From contig JAJDUL010000060.1 of the NCBI GenBank assembly GCA_022826685.1, positions 1-64,000 on the forward strand: a DNA stretch of 64,000 bases, written 5' to 3'. The first letter of the stretch is position 1. The number at the start of each line of letters is the position of its first letter. The position numbers and the translations under genes are program-made. Origin of the DNA: Gemmatimonadota bacterium. GTDB taxonomy: Bacteria; Gemmatimonadota; Gemmatimonadetes; Palauibacterales; Palauibacteraceae. Below the pieces are notes generated by a model that worked only from the letters and a program-made list of their open reading frames with translations, was not told the origin of the DNA and searched no databases. Positions 15,464-23,764 of this stretch are shown here, piece by piece.

Positions 15464-18400
15464 TTAGCGGCAGCCGCCGCCGCGGCCCCAGCTCATGGTG
15501 GGGGGCGGGTCGCGTCTCAGCGCTTCCAGGTATGCGAACGGATCGGGTCCGGCGAGCCGGTTCGTCGCGGACGCGATCCGATGGCCGGCCGGAATCCGGT
15601 TCGGGGCGGGGTTCAGGGGATCCGGCTCCGGGTCCAGGTCGACTGGAGCAGGCGCGGTGTCCGCCTCTTCCTCCACGGCGGGGACCGTCTCGCGGCTCAG
15701 CCGGAGTTCGGGGCTCAGGCGCAGGGGATACACCCCCTCGGCGAGCACGTTGTACGTCGCGCCGTCCTTCTGGAGCGCGCCATCGATGTAGAGGAAGGGT
15801 TCGAGGCGGATCGCGGCGCGGCACTCCCGATAGACCTCGGGCCTCACGATCGCGTTGATGGGTCCGAACTCGTCCTCCATGAGGATGAAGATGTATCCGC
15901 GGGCCGTATGCGGGCGCTGGCGGGCCACCACGATCCCCGCCACCCGGACCCGGCTCCCGTTGGGGAGATCGGGGAAGCGCGCCGAGGAGACCGTGCGCTC
16001 GGGCAGGTGGTCTCCCACGAGCGCGAACGGGTGATGGAGCGAGGCGGCGAGGGAGAGGATGCGGTACTCCGCGATCATCTTCTCCATGTCGTGCGTGCCC
16101 GCGAACCGCAGATCCGCACAGGGGTCGTCGAGCGCGAGTTCGATCTGGCTCTGGTCGGCGCGGTCGGCGCTTCGGCGTCCGCGGACGGGCGGCGCGTCCC
16201 CGCCCAGCCCCGCGGCGTTCGTTGCGAGTTCGCGGCGCCGGCGCTCTGCCTCCGTCTCGGCCTCCGGACCCAGCCAGAGCCCCGTCTGCCACAGCAGGTC
16301 GCGGCGTTCGATCCCCAGCGAGTCGAGCCCCCCGACCCAGATCAGGTTCTCGATCGCGGCCCGCTTGAGCGCGGCCGGGGTGCGGCGCAGAAAGTCGGGC
16401 AGCGACGCGAACGGTCCGCCGCGCTCGCGCTCGGCCACCACGAGTTCGGCCGCCTCCGTCCCCCAGTCGCGGACCATGCCGAGCCCGATCCGGACATCGT
16501 CTCCCTCGGCGGTGCAGGCGACCCGGCTGACGTTCAGGTCCGGCAGCAGGATGCCGACCCCGTGCCGGCGCGCGTCGCGCCCGATCGCGTCGAGGGAATA
16601 GAACCCCATCGGCTGGTTGTTGAAGAGCCCCACGTAGTACTCGGCCGGATAGCGGTCGCGGAGCCAGGCGGACTGGAAGGCGAGGAGCCCGAACGCCACC
16701 GCGTGCGACTTCGGGAACCCGAATTCCGAGAACGCGACGACCTGCTCGAACACCTTCTTCGCCGTGGGGCCGCCGACCCCCTTCGCCGCCGCGCCGTCCC
16801 GGAACGCCGTCCAGTATCCGAGCAGAGCCTCGCGCGAGCGCTTGCGGCTCATGGCGCGCCGCAGTCCCTCGGCCTGCCCGTCGCTGAAGCCCGCGAGCGC
16901 CTTGCACACCTGCAGCACCTGGTCCTGGAAGATGATCACGCCCAGGGTCTCGCCGAGCACCTCCTCGAGCAGCGGATGGTCGTAGGGGACGACGTAGTCC
17001 GGGTCCTTGCGCAGCTGCTCGCGCCGCCGGACGTAGGGGTTGACCGCCCCGCCGACGATCGGACCCGGCCGGACGATCGCGACCTGGACCGCGAGGTCGC
17101 CCAGGTTCCGGGGCCGCACTCGCCGCAGCATCTGGATCTGCGCGCGACTTTCGACCTGGAAGAGGCCCACCGTGTCTCCCGAACAGATACGGTCGTAGAT
17201 CTTCTCGTCCTCGTAGTCGATGCGGGAGAGGTCGGGGGCCTCGCCGTGGCGCGCGTGGATCGTCTCCACCGCCTCCTCGACGAGCGACAGCATTCCGAGC
17301 GCGAGAAAGTCGATCTTGATGAACCGCGCGTCGTCGCAGGAATCCTTGTCCCACTGGCAGAGGACGCGCCCCTCCCACGCGGCGGGCTCGAGGGGGACAA
17401 TCTCCACCAGCGGCCGGCTCGAGATGATCATCCCGCCCACGTGCTGGGAGATGTGCCGCGGGAGCCCCTTGATCTCCTCGGCCAGTTCGGCGAAAGCGCG
17501 CCAGATCCGCGAGTTCGCGCGCACCTCGAGGCCGGGGATGCGCTCCAGTTCGGCCATGAACCCGTCCTCTCCGGGTTCGGCGAGCTTGGCCAGCTTCTCC
17601 ACGTCGCCGGCCGGGAGGCTGAGCGCCTTGCCGAGTTCGCGCACGATCGAGCGTGTGCGGTAGGTGGGGAAGGTGCATACGAGCCCGACGTGGTCGTGCC
17701 CGTAGCGCTCGTAGACGGCGAGGATCAATTCCTCTCGAATGTCGCGCGCAAAATCGATGTCGATGTCCGGGACGCTCTCCATGGCGTCGTTCAGGAACCG
17801 GCCGAGAAAGAGGTTCGTCCGCACCGGATCCACGTGGGAGAGCCCGATCAGATAACAGATGATGGAGGAGACCGAGGATCCGCGACCGCGGCCGGGGGGG
17901 AGCAGTTGGCGCGGCATCGAGTCGCCCCGCACGCGGTGCGCGACCTCCCGGGCGAGTTCGAGGATGTCGTGATAGACGAGGAAGAACCCGGCCAGGTCGT
18001 GGCGGTCGACGAGCGCGAGTTCGGTGGCGAGCCGTTCCTCGGCTTCGCGGCGGTATCGGCTGCCGGGGGGATAGCGGATCTCGAACGCCCCGCGGCAGAC
18101 CTGGTGGAGTACGCGCATGGCGGGGGCGAAGCCGCTCCCCTTGAAGTCGGGGAAGCGGTAGCCGAGATCGGCCGTGAGATCGAACGCCCGGCAGCGCTCG
18201 GCGATCGCGCGCGTGTTGCGGAGCGCGTCGGGCCGCGACGCAAATCGCCACGCCATCTCCCGGGGCGAGGCGAGATGGAAGCAGGCGTTGGGGCGGCGGA
18301 GTTCGTGCGAATCGTCGACCGTCGTCCGGTTCCGGATCGCGACCAGGATGTCCTGGAGACGGTGCCGGTCGGCGACGTGGTAGTGGACGTTGCCCGTGGC

Positions 18401-19018
18401 CACGACCGGGATGCGGAGCCGGTCGGCCAGCGCGCTCAGCGCCCGGCCGCGCGCGAGGTCGCCGTGGACCGCGTTGTTCTGGAGTTCGACGAAGAGGCTG
18501 CCGGGACCGAAGGCGTCGCGCAGGCGGCCCGCCAGTCGCTCGGCTTCGTCCGTCCCCCGTTCGAGCGCCGCGAGGAGGGGACTCCGGCGGCACCCGGTGA
18601 GGAGGATGAGCCCCTCGGGCCGCTCGAGGAGCGCGTCGAGGTCGAGCCGGGGTTCCCCGCGCGGACTCTCCATGTGCGCCCGGGTGATGAGCCGGCACAG
18701 GTTCGCATATCCCGCCGCGCTCTCCGCCAGCACCGTGACGTGGCAGTCCTCGACCGCTTCGTCGGACCCCTCCTCCGCGAACGGCGAGGCGAGGGTGAGT
18801 TCGGCGCCCGTGATCGGCTGAAGTCCGTGGGCGCGGGCGAACTGCGCGAACTCCATCGAGCCGTACAGTCCGTCGTGGTCGGTGAGCGCGAGCGCGGGAT
18901 AGCCCAGTTCGAGCGCGCGCGCCGCGAGTTCCTCGGGCCGCGACGCCCCATCGAGAAAGGAGTAGGCGGAGTGCGCATGCAGTTCGACGTAGTCGACGCT
19001 TCGCGAAGGGGTGACCAC
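15464..19018 (-). CDS. dnaE2: Error-prone DNA polymerase III alpha subunit
   Basis: DnaE2 (1184 residues) is the C-family polymerase of the mutagenic translesion cassette. The N-terminal PHP domain shows ELHAHSAYSFLDGAS and ALTDHDGLYG. The palm catalytic aspartates are in SVPDIDIDFARD at about residue 418; the motif GRGRGSSVSS and the helix-hairpin region follow, and an OB fold lies near the C-terminus (RVRVAGIVVARQRP, about 1020-1080). The start is GTG at 19018, placed by homology to the DnaE2 N-terminus and by position 5 bases after the DUF6504 stop. Order imuB-DUF6504-dnaE2 on one strand with essentially no gaps indicates one operon, probably damage-inducible. It lacks the extra C-terminal regions of DnaE1. 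Confidence 0.93.
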   Translation of the reverse strand: MVTPSRSVDYVELHAHSAYSFLDGASRPEELAARALELGYPALALTDHDGLYGSMEFAQFARAHGLQPITGAELTLASPFAEEGSDEAVEDCHVTVLAESAAGYANLCRLITRAHMESPRGEPRLDLDALLERPEGLILLTGCRRSPLLAALERGTDEAERLAGRLRDAFGPGSLFVELQNNAVHGDLARGRALSALADRLRIPVVATGNVHYHVADRHRLQDILVAIRNRTTVDDSHELRRPNACFHLASPREMAWRFASRPDALRNTRAIAERCRAFDLTADLGYRFPDFKGSGFAPAMRVLHQVCRGAFEIRYPPGSRYRREAEERLATELALVDRHDLAGFFLVYHDILELAREVAHRVRGDSMPRQLLPPGRGRGSSVSSIICYLIGLSHVDPVRTNLFLGRFLNDAMESVPDIDIDFARDIREELILAVYERYGHDHVGLVCTFPTYRTRSIVRELGKALSLPAGDVEKLAKLAEPGEDGFMAELERIPGLEVRANSRIWRAFAELAEEIKGLPRHISQHVGGMIISSRPLVEIVPLEPAAWEGRVLCQWDKDSCDDARFIKIDFLALGMLSLVEEAVETIHARHGEAPDLSRIDYEDEKIYDRICSGDTVGLFQVESRAQIQMLRRVRPRNLGDLAVQVAIVRPGPIVGGAVNPYVRRREQLRKDPDYVVPYDHPLLEEVLGETLGVIIFQDQVLQVCKALAGFSDGQAEGLRRAMSRKRSREALLGYWTAFRDGAAAKGVGGPTAKKVFEQVVAFSEFGFPKSHAVAFGLLAFQSAWLRDRYPAEYYVGLFNNQPMGFYSLDAIGRDARRHGVGILLPDLNVSRVACTAEGDDVRIGLGMVRDWGTEAAELVVAERERGGPFASLPDFLRRTPAALKRAAIENLIWVGGLDSLGIERRDLLWQTGLWLGPEAETEAERRRRELATNAAGLGGDAPPVRGRRSADRADQSQIELALDDPCADLRFAGTHDMEKMIAEYRILSLAASLHHPFALVGDHLPERTVSSARFPDLPNGSRVRVAGIVVARQRPHTARGYIFILMEDEFGPINAIVRPEVYRECRAAIRLEPFLYIDGALQKDGATYNVLAEGVYPLRLSPELRLSRETVPAVEEEADTAPAPVDLDPEPDPLNPAPNRIPAGHRIASATNRLAGPDPFAYLEALRRDPPPTMSWGRGGGCR

Positions 19019-19023
19019 GGCGG

Positions 19024-19293
19024 CTATTCCGGCTGGAGGAACCAGCGATCCAGCATCAGATCGTGGTAGGCGGTGAGGTGGGCGCCGTTCTCGAGCAGGA
19101 TCGAGAAGTAGACGCGCGAGATCGGTTCCCTCCACCACTCGTCGTCGATCCGCCACTGGTCGAACACGTCGCCGATCCGTCGCCAGCGCCCCCGGATCTC
19201 GAGGCTCACGGGCACCCCGGCGCCGCCGAGCCGGACCCGCACCGGCCGCGGGCGGTTGAGCGGACGCAGCTTCCCCGCAGGCGGCCTCGCCAC
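19024..19293 (-). CDS. DUF6504 family protein of the ImuB cassette
   Basis: An 89-residue protein whose second half carries DVFDQWRIDDEWWREPISRV, then YFSILLENG and MLDRWFLQPE. This is the pattern I recognise as DUF6504, a small protein often encoded with Y-family polymerase/ImuB genes in Actinobacteria and others. The GTG start at 19293 shares one base with the imuB TAG (TAGTG), so translation is coupled. dnaE2 starts 5 bases after its stop. Its position between the two proteins that must interact in the mutasome suggests an accessory or adaptor role, but no function is established to my knowledge. Too small and basic at the N-terminus for an enzyme. Confidence 0.8.
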   Translation of the reverse strand: MARPPAGKLRPLNRPRPVRVRLGGAGVPVSLEIRGRWRRIGDVFDQWRIDDEWWREPISRVYFSILLENGAHLTAYHDLMLDRWFLQPE

Positions 19294-20582
19294 TACGCGA
19301 TTTCCATGAGCGCGTGCCGGCGCTCGGGGAGCCGGGAGTTCGGCTCGAGTTCGAGCACCCGGTACAGCGCGGCGGCGCCCAGCCGCAGCCGCAGCACGCG
19401 CGCCGCGCGCCGGAACGGGGGCAGCAGTTCGCCATCCTTCGTCTCCAGCGAACCGAAGGCACGGGGCGCGCCTGCCTTCGGGTCGAAGAGCCCGGTCTGC
19501 GCGCTCGCCGGGCCGAAGCGGAAGAGTTCGAGCCGCAACGTCTCGACCGCGCGGCGGGGCCGGTCGAGCGCGATCCGCGAGCGGAGGAACGCCCCGAGCC
19601 GTTCGGGCTCGCTCGTGGGTTCCCGGGCAATCGCGCGAATGGACCAGGAGCCGCCATCCTCGAGGCTCGCCGACACCCTGAGGCCGCGGACGCTCTTGCC
19701 TCGACGCCGCGGATGCTCGAGCGCGCGACCGATGAGCCGATCGAGCGCGGCGTGCAGCAGTTCGAGCTGCCCGATCGGGCTCGGGAAGTCGAGCGCGACG
19801 CAAATCGGCCGGGCCGGCGCCTCCGGCCGCACACGATCGATGCGCGTCCCCCGCGCCCAGGCGAGCGCCCGGCGCCCATCGGCCCCGAACTGCGACACGA
19901 GCGCCGGCTCGGGCATGCGCACGATCCCCGCCAGCCGCCCGACCCCGAGCCGCTTCAGCCGCTCGACCATGCGCGGCGACACCGGCAGCACATCGACCGG
20001 CTGCAGGGCCAGAAACGCGGCGAGGTCGGCCGGCGCCACGCAGACGGCCGCGCCCGGCCGCCCGGAGCCCGCCGACCGGGCAGACTCCGCAGACCGCGCC
20101 GCGACCCAGGCCGCGAACTTCCCCGGCGCGCAGCCGATCCGGGCGCTCGCCGCGAGCCACGGCGACAGCGCCTCGAGCCGCGCCCGGAGCCCCGCAATCT
20201 GACGCTCCGGCGGGCCGTACAGGCGTTCGAGCCCGTCGACCCCCACGAACATCCGGCCCCGCTCGGCCGAGCACTCAACGACCGGACTCCAGCCGCGGAG
20301 GACTTCCGCGATCCGGTCGCGCGCCGCGTCGTGGAAATCCGGATCCGGTTCGCAGAGGACGAGCGAGGGACAGAGCGCGATCGCCTGCGAGACGATCATC
20401 CCCGGCTCGACTCCGAAGGAGGCCGCGAGCGCGCACCCCATCTCGATGCGGCGGCGGTCCCCCACCGTCGGCAGCGCGAGCGGCAGGTCCGCGAGCGACG
20501 GCGTCCGGACCCGCTCCAGCTCCAGTTCGAACCCCGGCCACCAGAGGCAGAGCGCCATCCGGCTCCCGCGACCTGCGTCCAT
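19293..20582 (-). CDS. imuB: Catalytically dead Y-family polymerase homologue ImuB
   Basis: ImuB (429 residues, or 421 from the ATG at 20558) is the clamp-binding hub that recruits DnaE2 to stalled forks. The Y-family palm and little-finger are recognisable: ALCLWWPGFELELERV at the start, a helix-hairpin-helix near VDVLPVSPRMVERLKRLGV, and the PIGQLELLHAALDRLIGRAL little-finger start. The acidic active-site residues of true polymerases are missing: the first motif reads LWWPGFEL without Asp, and the SxDE motif is replaced (FVGVDGLERLYG). This loss is typical of ImuB. No imuA (RecA-like) gene precedes it; upstream is a tandem repeat that may be an operator. The start at 20582 has GGAAG 6 bases upstream, but homologues favour 20558. 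Confidence 0.9.
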   Translation of the reverse strand: MDAGRGSRMALCLWWPGFELELERVRTPSLADLPLALPTVGDRRRIEMGCALAASFGVEPGMIVSQAIALCPSLVLCEPDPDFHDAARDRIAEVLRGWSPVVECSAERGRMFVGVDGLERLYGPPERQIAGLRARLEALSPWLAASARIGCAPGKFAAWVAARSAESARSAGSGRPGAAVCVAPADLAAFLALQPVDVLPVSPRMVERLKRLGVGRLAGIVRMPEPALVSQFGADGRRALAWARGTRIDRVRPEAPARPICVALDFPSPIGQLELLHAALDRLIGRALEHPRRRGKSVRGLRVSASLEDGGSWSIRAIAREPTSEPERLGAFLRSRIALDRPRRAVETLRLELFRFGPASAQTGLFDPKAGAPRAFGSLETKDGELLPPFRRAARVLRLRLGAAALYRVLELEPNSRLPERRHALMEIA

Positions 20583-20599
20583 GCGACTCTTCCAAACCC

Positions 20600-20621
20600 A
20601 AAAACCGAAGAAAAACCGAAG
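20600..20621. repeat. Tandem 11-bp direct repeat upstream of imuB
   Basis: AAAAACCGAAG occurs twice in immediate succession (20600-20610 and 20611-20621). Read on the imuB strand it is CTTCGGTTTTT twice, 18-40 bases before the start. An 11-bp period is about one helical turn, as expected for a repressor binding tandem half-sites. Confidence 0.7.
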
Positions 20622-20677
20622 ATCGGGCCGGCTAACCTAGTGGGTCAGGGAAGAAATGCAAGAGAACAGCAGCCGCG

Positions 20678-22972
20678 TCAGCCGCCGAGCGCGACCCGGG
20701 CCACGCGGGCGGGACCGAAGGATTCGTCGGCGAACTCCCACGTCGCGAGCGCGCCATGCAGATGCTCCCCGGCACGCGCGACATCTCCTCGTGCCCGCAG
20801 AATCAGCGCCAGCTCCAAATGCGCCTGCGGATCGGCCGGACTGATGCGGAGCGCTTCCTTCAACTCCGATTCCGCTTCCTCCAGGCGACCCGCCTTCCTC
20901 AGCGCGGCGCCGGTCTGTCCGTGGAGGCTGAGATGGGAATCCAGCGCCATCGCCTCGCGGTAGTTTCGGACGGCGGACTGGTAGTCTCCGGCGAGTTCGT
21001 CGATCCGCCCGAGGTTCCGGATCAGGGCGGGGAGGAGCGAGCCGAACTCGTTCGCATTGACCGCCCGCACCGCACGTTGGTATGCAGCGCGAGCCGCTTC
21101 TTCGTCCTCCGCCGCCAGGGCGGCGTGGATCTCCCAGAGGGGGACGAGACAGTCGCTCAACGGCGGCCGGAGTTGTTCTTTCGGGGTTTCGAACACGGCG
21201 CTGGCGTCATCGCGCCCCGCATTGTAGAAGAATTGGATATCGTCGAACTGCCGCTGCGCGATCTCGAACGGAGTCATGAAGGTGGAAACCTCGGCAAGCC
21301 AGGCGTTCGACGCTCGAACCGCACTTTCCGTCTCCCCGCGGAACACGTGGTATTCCTTGAGGCCATCCAGAGCATCCGCTCTCTGCGCCGGCGAGCGCGC
21401 CAGCGCCAGCGCTCGCTCATGGCCGGCCAGGGCGTCCTCGAATCGTCCGATGCTTGCGTCGAGCGACGCGAGCGCGGTTACCGGCTCCGGACGTAGCGGC
21501 GCCATGCCGATGGCAATCTCAAGCTGCTTGCGGGCACCGTCGTGCTCGCCCCGACGCCGGAGGATGTCCGCCAGACGCACACGACCGGAGGGGTCATCCG
21601 GAGACCGCTCCACATACTCGGTCTGAACCGCCAGCGCCTTATCGTCGTCGCCCAGCCTTCCGTGAGCCTCCGCGATCCGGCTCAGGATAAGGTGATTCTT
21701 CGGATTCAGCCGATACAGCGTCTCCAGCGTGCGCAGCAGCCCCCACCAATCCCCCCTCGTCTCCTGCGCCCGGGCATGGGGGCGGAGCGCAACCAGATCC
21801 CAGGGATGACGCTCGACCCATAGATCCAGCACCGACCACGCCTTCGTCATCTGCCCCGTCATGAAATAGTAACCGGACCTGATCTTGAAGCGGACGCGTT
21901 CCGGCACTCGGTAAAGGTGGTTGAGCGCCGCCCGCATGGGGCCGACGGCCTCCTCGATCTGGTTGTTCGCCGCAAGTGCCTGCGAGAGCGTGTACTGCGC
22001 CAGCGCGAACGTCGGATCGAGCGAGGTCGCGGCCTCCAGCCGGGAGATCGAGTCTTCGAAATCCTCGGCGATCATGCTCTCGAAGCCCCGTCCGAACTCC
22101 TCCCAGGCCGCGCCGTTCGCCGTCAGCAATTCGCGAACGGGAACAGCTTCGACCGTCTCCCGGGCGGGGATCTCCAGAGCATCCCTGACCGCCTCCGACA
22201 TTTCGTCCACCAGCGCAAGCAGGTCCGGCCCCTCGTGAACGTTCTCGCTCACCCGCGAGCCGCTCCCGGTCTCGAAAAGGATCCATCTCACTCGATACCG
22301 GTCACCGATCCTGTGGATCTCTCCGCCAGCGAAGAACGCTGCATAAAGCTCCTTGGAGACCTCGCGTTTCAGCGGCAGCGGCAGATCGCGCAGGTCGGCC
22401 GGACGGTGCTCCGAAAAACGCCTGCTGAAGACCCCGAAACCGACGAGATCGACGAAGTCGTCCCGCACCAGATCCATCTCGAGTGCGAGTGGAGCGGCGT
22501 ATCTGGCCCAGGCGTCGTTTTCCTCCAGCCCGGCCCCCGCATCAAAGGGGAAGAGCACGACTCGCTTTCGGAATTCCGGCTTGACCACAACGCGCTCGAC
22601 GGTCTCCCCGTTTTCCGTCTCGACCGACACGGGCATCGTCGCAACCCCGAGGTCGGCGCCGCCGAAGCCGGTCACCAGAATCGCCCCCAGAATCGCGAGG
22701 TTCAGCGGGATCCCGATCTTTTCCGCCACCGGCACATCGTCCCGACCCGGACGACCATGAAACCAGGCCAGCATGAAAACGCTCGGAACCAGCGTCAGCA
22801 CCGCGGTCAGCGCTACCCGCGTCCAGTGAGGGGAGAGGAGAAACTCGTCAACCGCGAACGCGACGAACTCGACGAAGCCCCACGACGCACCGGCGTAGAT
22901 GGCGAGCACCTGGGGAACGCGGCGCTCGATGAGGCCCCTGAGTTTACCCGTCATGTGGCTGTCGTCCGGCAC
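20678..22972 (-). CDS. Membrane TolB-like/TPR protein
   Basis: A 764-residue protein. The N-terminus has a short cytoplasmic segment and three membrane helices (about residues 18-45, 50-70 and 88-105; e.g. VALTAVLTLVPSVFMLAW). A TolB/FlgO-like segment follows (VVLFPFDAGAGLEENDAWAR, about 140-260), then from about residue 300 to the end a long array of tetratricopeptide repeats (e.g. DPTFALAQYTLSQALAANNQ, DPQAHLELALILRARGD). The same membrane-TolB-TPR arrangement follows kinase or winged-helix modules in many Gemmatimonadota and Acidobacteriota proteins; here that output domain is absent. Probably a scaffold or sensor; function unknown. It is divergent from the DoxX gene. Start ATG at 22972, or ATG at 22954. 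Confidence 0.8.
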   Translation of the reverse strand: MPDDSHMTGKLRGLIERRVPQVLAIYAGASWGFVEFVAFAVDEFLLSPHWTRVALTAVLTLVPSVFMLAWFHGRPGRDDVPVAEKIGIPLNLAILGAILVTGFGGADLGVATMPVSVETENGETVERVVVKPEFRKRVVLFPFDAGAGLEENDAWARYAAPLALEMDLVRDDFVDLVGFGVFSRRFSEHRPADLRDLPLPLKREVSKELYAAFFAGGEIHRIGDRYRVRWILFETGSGSRVSENVHEGPDLLALVDEMSEAVRDALEIPARETVEAVPVRELLTANGAAWEEFGRGFESMIAEDFEDSISRLEAATSLDPTFALAQYTLSQALAANNQIEEAVGPMRAALNHLYRVPERVRFKIRSGYYFMTGQMTKAWSVLDLWVERHPWDLVALRPHARAQETRGDWWGLLRTLETLYRLNPKNHLILSRIAEAHGRLGDDDKALAVQTEYVERSPDDPSGRVRLADILRRRGEHDGARKQLEIAIGMAPLRPEPVTALASLDASIGRFEDALAGHERALALARSPAQRADALDGLKEYHVFRGETESAVRASNAWLAEVSTFMTPFEIAQRQFDDIQFFYNAGRDDASAVFETPKEQLRPPLSDCLVPLWEIHAALAAEDEEAARAAYQRAVRAVNANEFGSLLPALIRNLGRIDELAGDYQSAVRNYREAMALDSHLSLHGQTGAALRKAGRLEEAESELKEALRISPADPQAHLELALILRARGDVARAGEHLHGALATWEFADESFGPARVARVALGG

Positions 22973-23088
22973 ATGTGCGCGCGCTGGTCGATCTTATCCT
23001 TCAGATGGTACGTCCCCGCGGATGGTTGGCCCGAAGCTGGAGCACGCAAGCTCGTACAAGGCCTCCGTCCCGAGAGGCTGAGACGGCC

Positions 23089-23110
23089 ATTACGCTTAAC
23101 ACAACGTAAT
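23089..23110. promoter_or_regulatory. Inverted repeat in the TPR/doxX divergent region
   Basis: ATTACG (23089-23094) and CGTAAT (23105-23110) are separated by 10 bases. The spacing places half-sites 16 bases centre to centre, plausible for a dimeric repressor. It lies about 80 bases before doxX and 117 bases before the divergent TPR gene. Local sequence is AT-richer than the surroundings. Confidence 0.35.
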
Positions 23111-23191
23111 CGTCGTTCGCGTCACATGCATCGTATCGGCTGAACGCCCGGATGCGTCGCAGGCCATGCCGACTCCGGGTACTTTCGACTC

Positions 23192-23647
23192 ATGAACCGG
23201 GAATCCGACACGGGAGAGGCGCTCGCGCCGAGGAGTTGGGCCGCGTTCACGGTGCGGACGATCCTCGGCCTCATCTTCTTCATGGCCGGGTTCTGGAAGG
23301 TGTTCGAACTCGGGGCCGTCCAGCACGCGCGGGGCCTGTTCGTGGAGGCCTACGCCGACACGTTCCTCCCCGCCTGGTCGCTGTGGGCCGCCGGGGTCGC
23401 GATCCCGTTCATCGAACTCGTCTGCGGGGCGCTGCTGCTGGCGGGCTGGCGGCGCCGGATCGCGGCGCTGGGGCTGGGCGGGATCCTCATCCTCGTCACC
23501 TTCGGCCACCTGCTTGCCGAACCCCTCTACGTCTTCAGCGCGCACGTGATCCCGCGCACGCTCCTGCTCGTCATCGTCCTCCTCCTGTTCGAGGACGACC
23601 GCCTCAGCCTGGACAGCTGGCTCGCGCGCCGCGCCATCCCCCGCTGA
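23192..23647 (+). CDS. DoxX family membrane protein
   Basis: A 151-residue inner-membrane protein with four predicted helices: TILGLIFFMAGFWKVFEL, WAAGVAIPFIELVCGALLLA, IAALGLGGILILVTFG, and TLLLVIVLLLF. The G-F-x-K-x-F/FxELxCG pattern is that of the DoxX/MauE-like family, whose members take part in thiol/quinone redox or methylamine-dehydrogenase maturation. No cysteine pair of the VKOR type is present, and no redox partner lies next to it, so the physiological role is open. A beta-propeller gene follows 117 bases downstream. Confidence 0.8.
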   Translation: MNRESDTGEALAPRSWAAFTVRTILGLIFFMAGFWKVFELGAVQHARGLFVEAYADTFLPAWSLWAAGVAIPFIELVCGALLLAGWRRRIAALGLGGILILVTFGHLLAEPLYVFSAHVIPRTLLLVIVLLLFEDDRLSLDSWLARRAIPR

Positions 23648-23732
23648 CCAACCCGGTCTCGCCTTGAGGAGCTTCCCTGACCCGTGCCAGCTCGTCGACA
23701 GCGCGGGGACCCAATCGCGAGTCGGCGGTTAC

Positions 23733-23749
23733 GAAGGTTGACGACCTTC
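23733..23749. promoter_or_regulatory. Inverted repeat before the propeller gene
   Basis: GAAGGT (23733-23738), 5 bases, ACCTTC (23744-23749): a perfect 6-bp inverted repeat ending a few bases before the GGAG ribosome-binding site of the gene at 23765. It could be an operator or an RNA hairpin near the start. Confidence 0.3.
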
Positions 23750-23764
23750 AGCCGGAGATGGAGC

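Noticed and set aside
13977-18698. 1573-codon open frame on the - strand
   Set aside because: Only the last 459 codons (SUMF1-fold protein) are real; the rest runs through dnaE2 in the wrong frame and lacks motifs.
15341-19069. 1242-codon open frame on the + strand
   Set aside because: Antisense to dnaE2, same composition signature, no recognisable motif.
20583-20677. Classical LexA box before imuB
   Set aside because: No CTGT-N8-ACAG and no GAAC-N4-GTTC sequence could be found; only the tandem 11-bp repeat is present.
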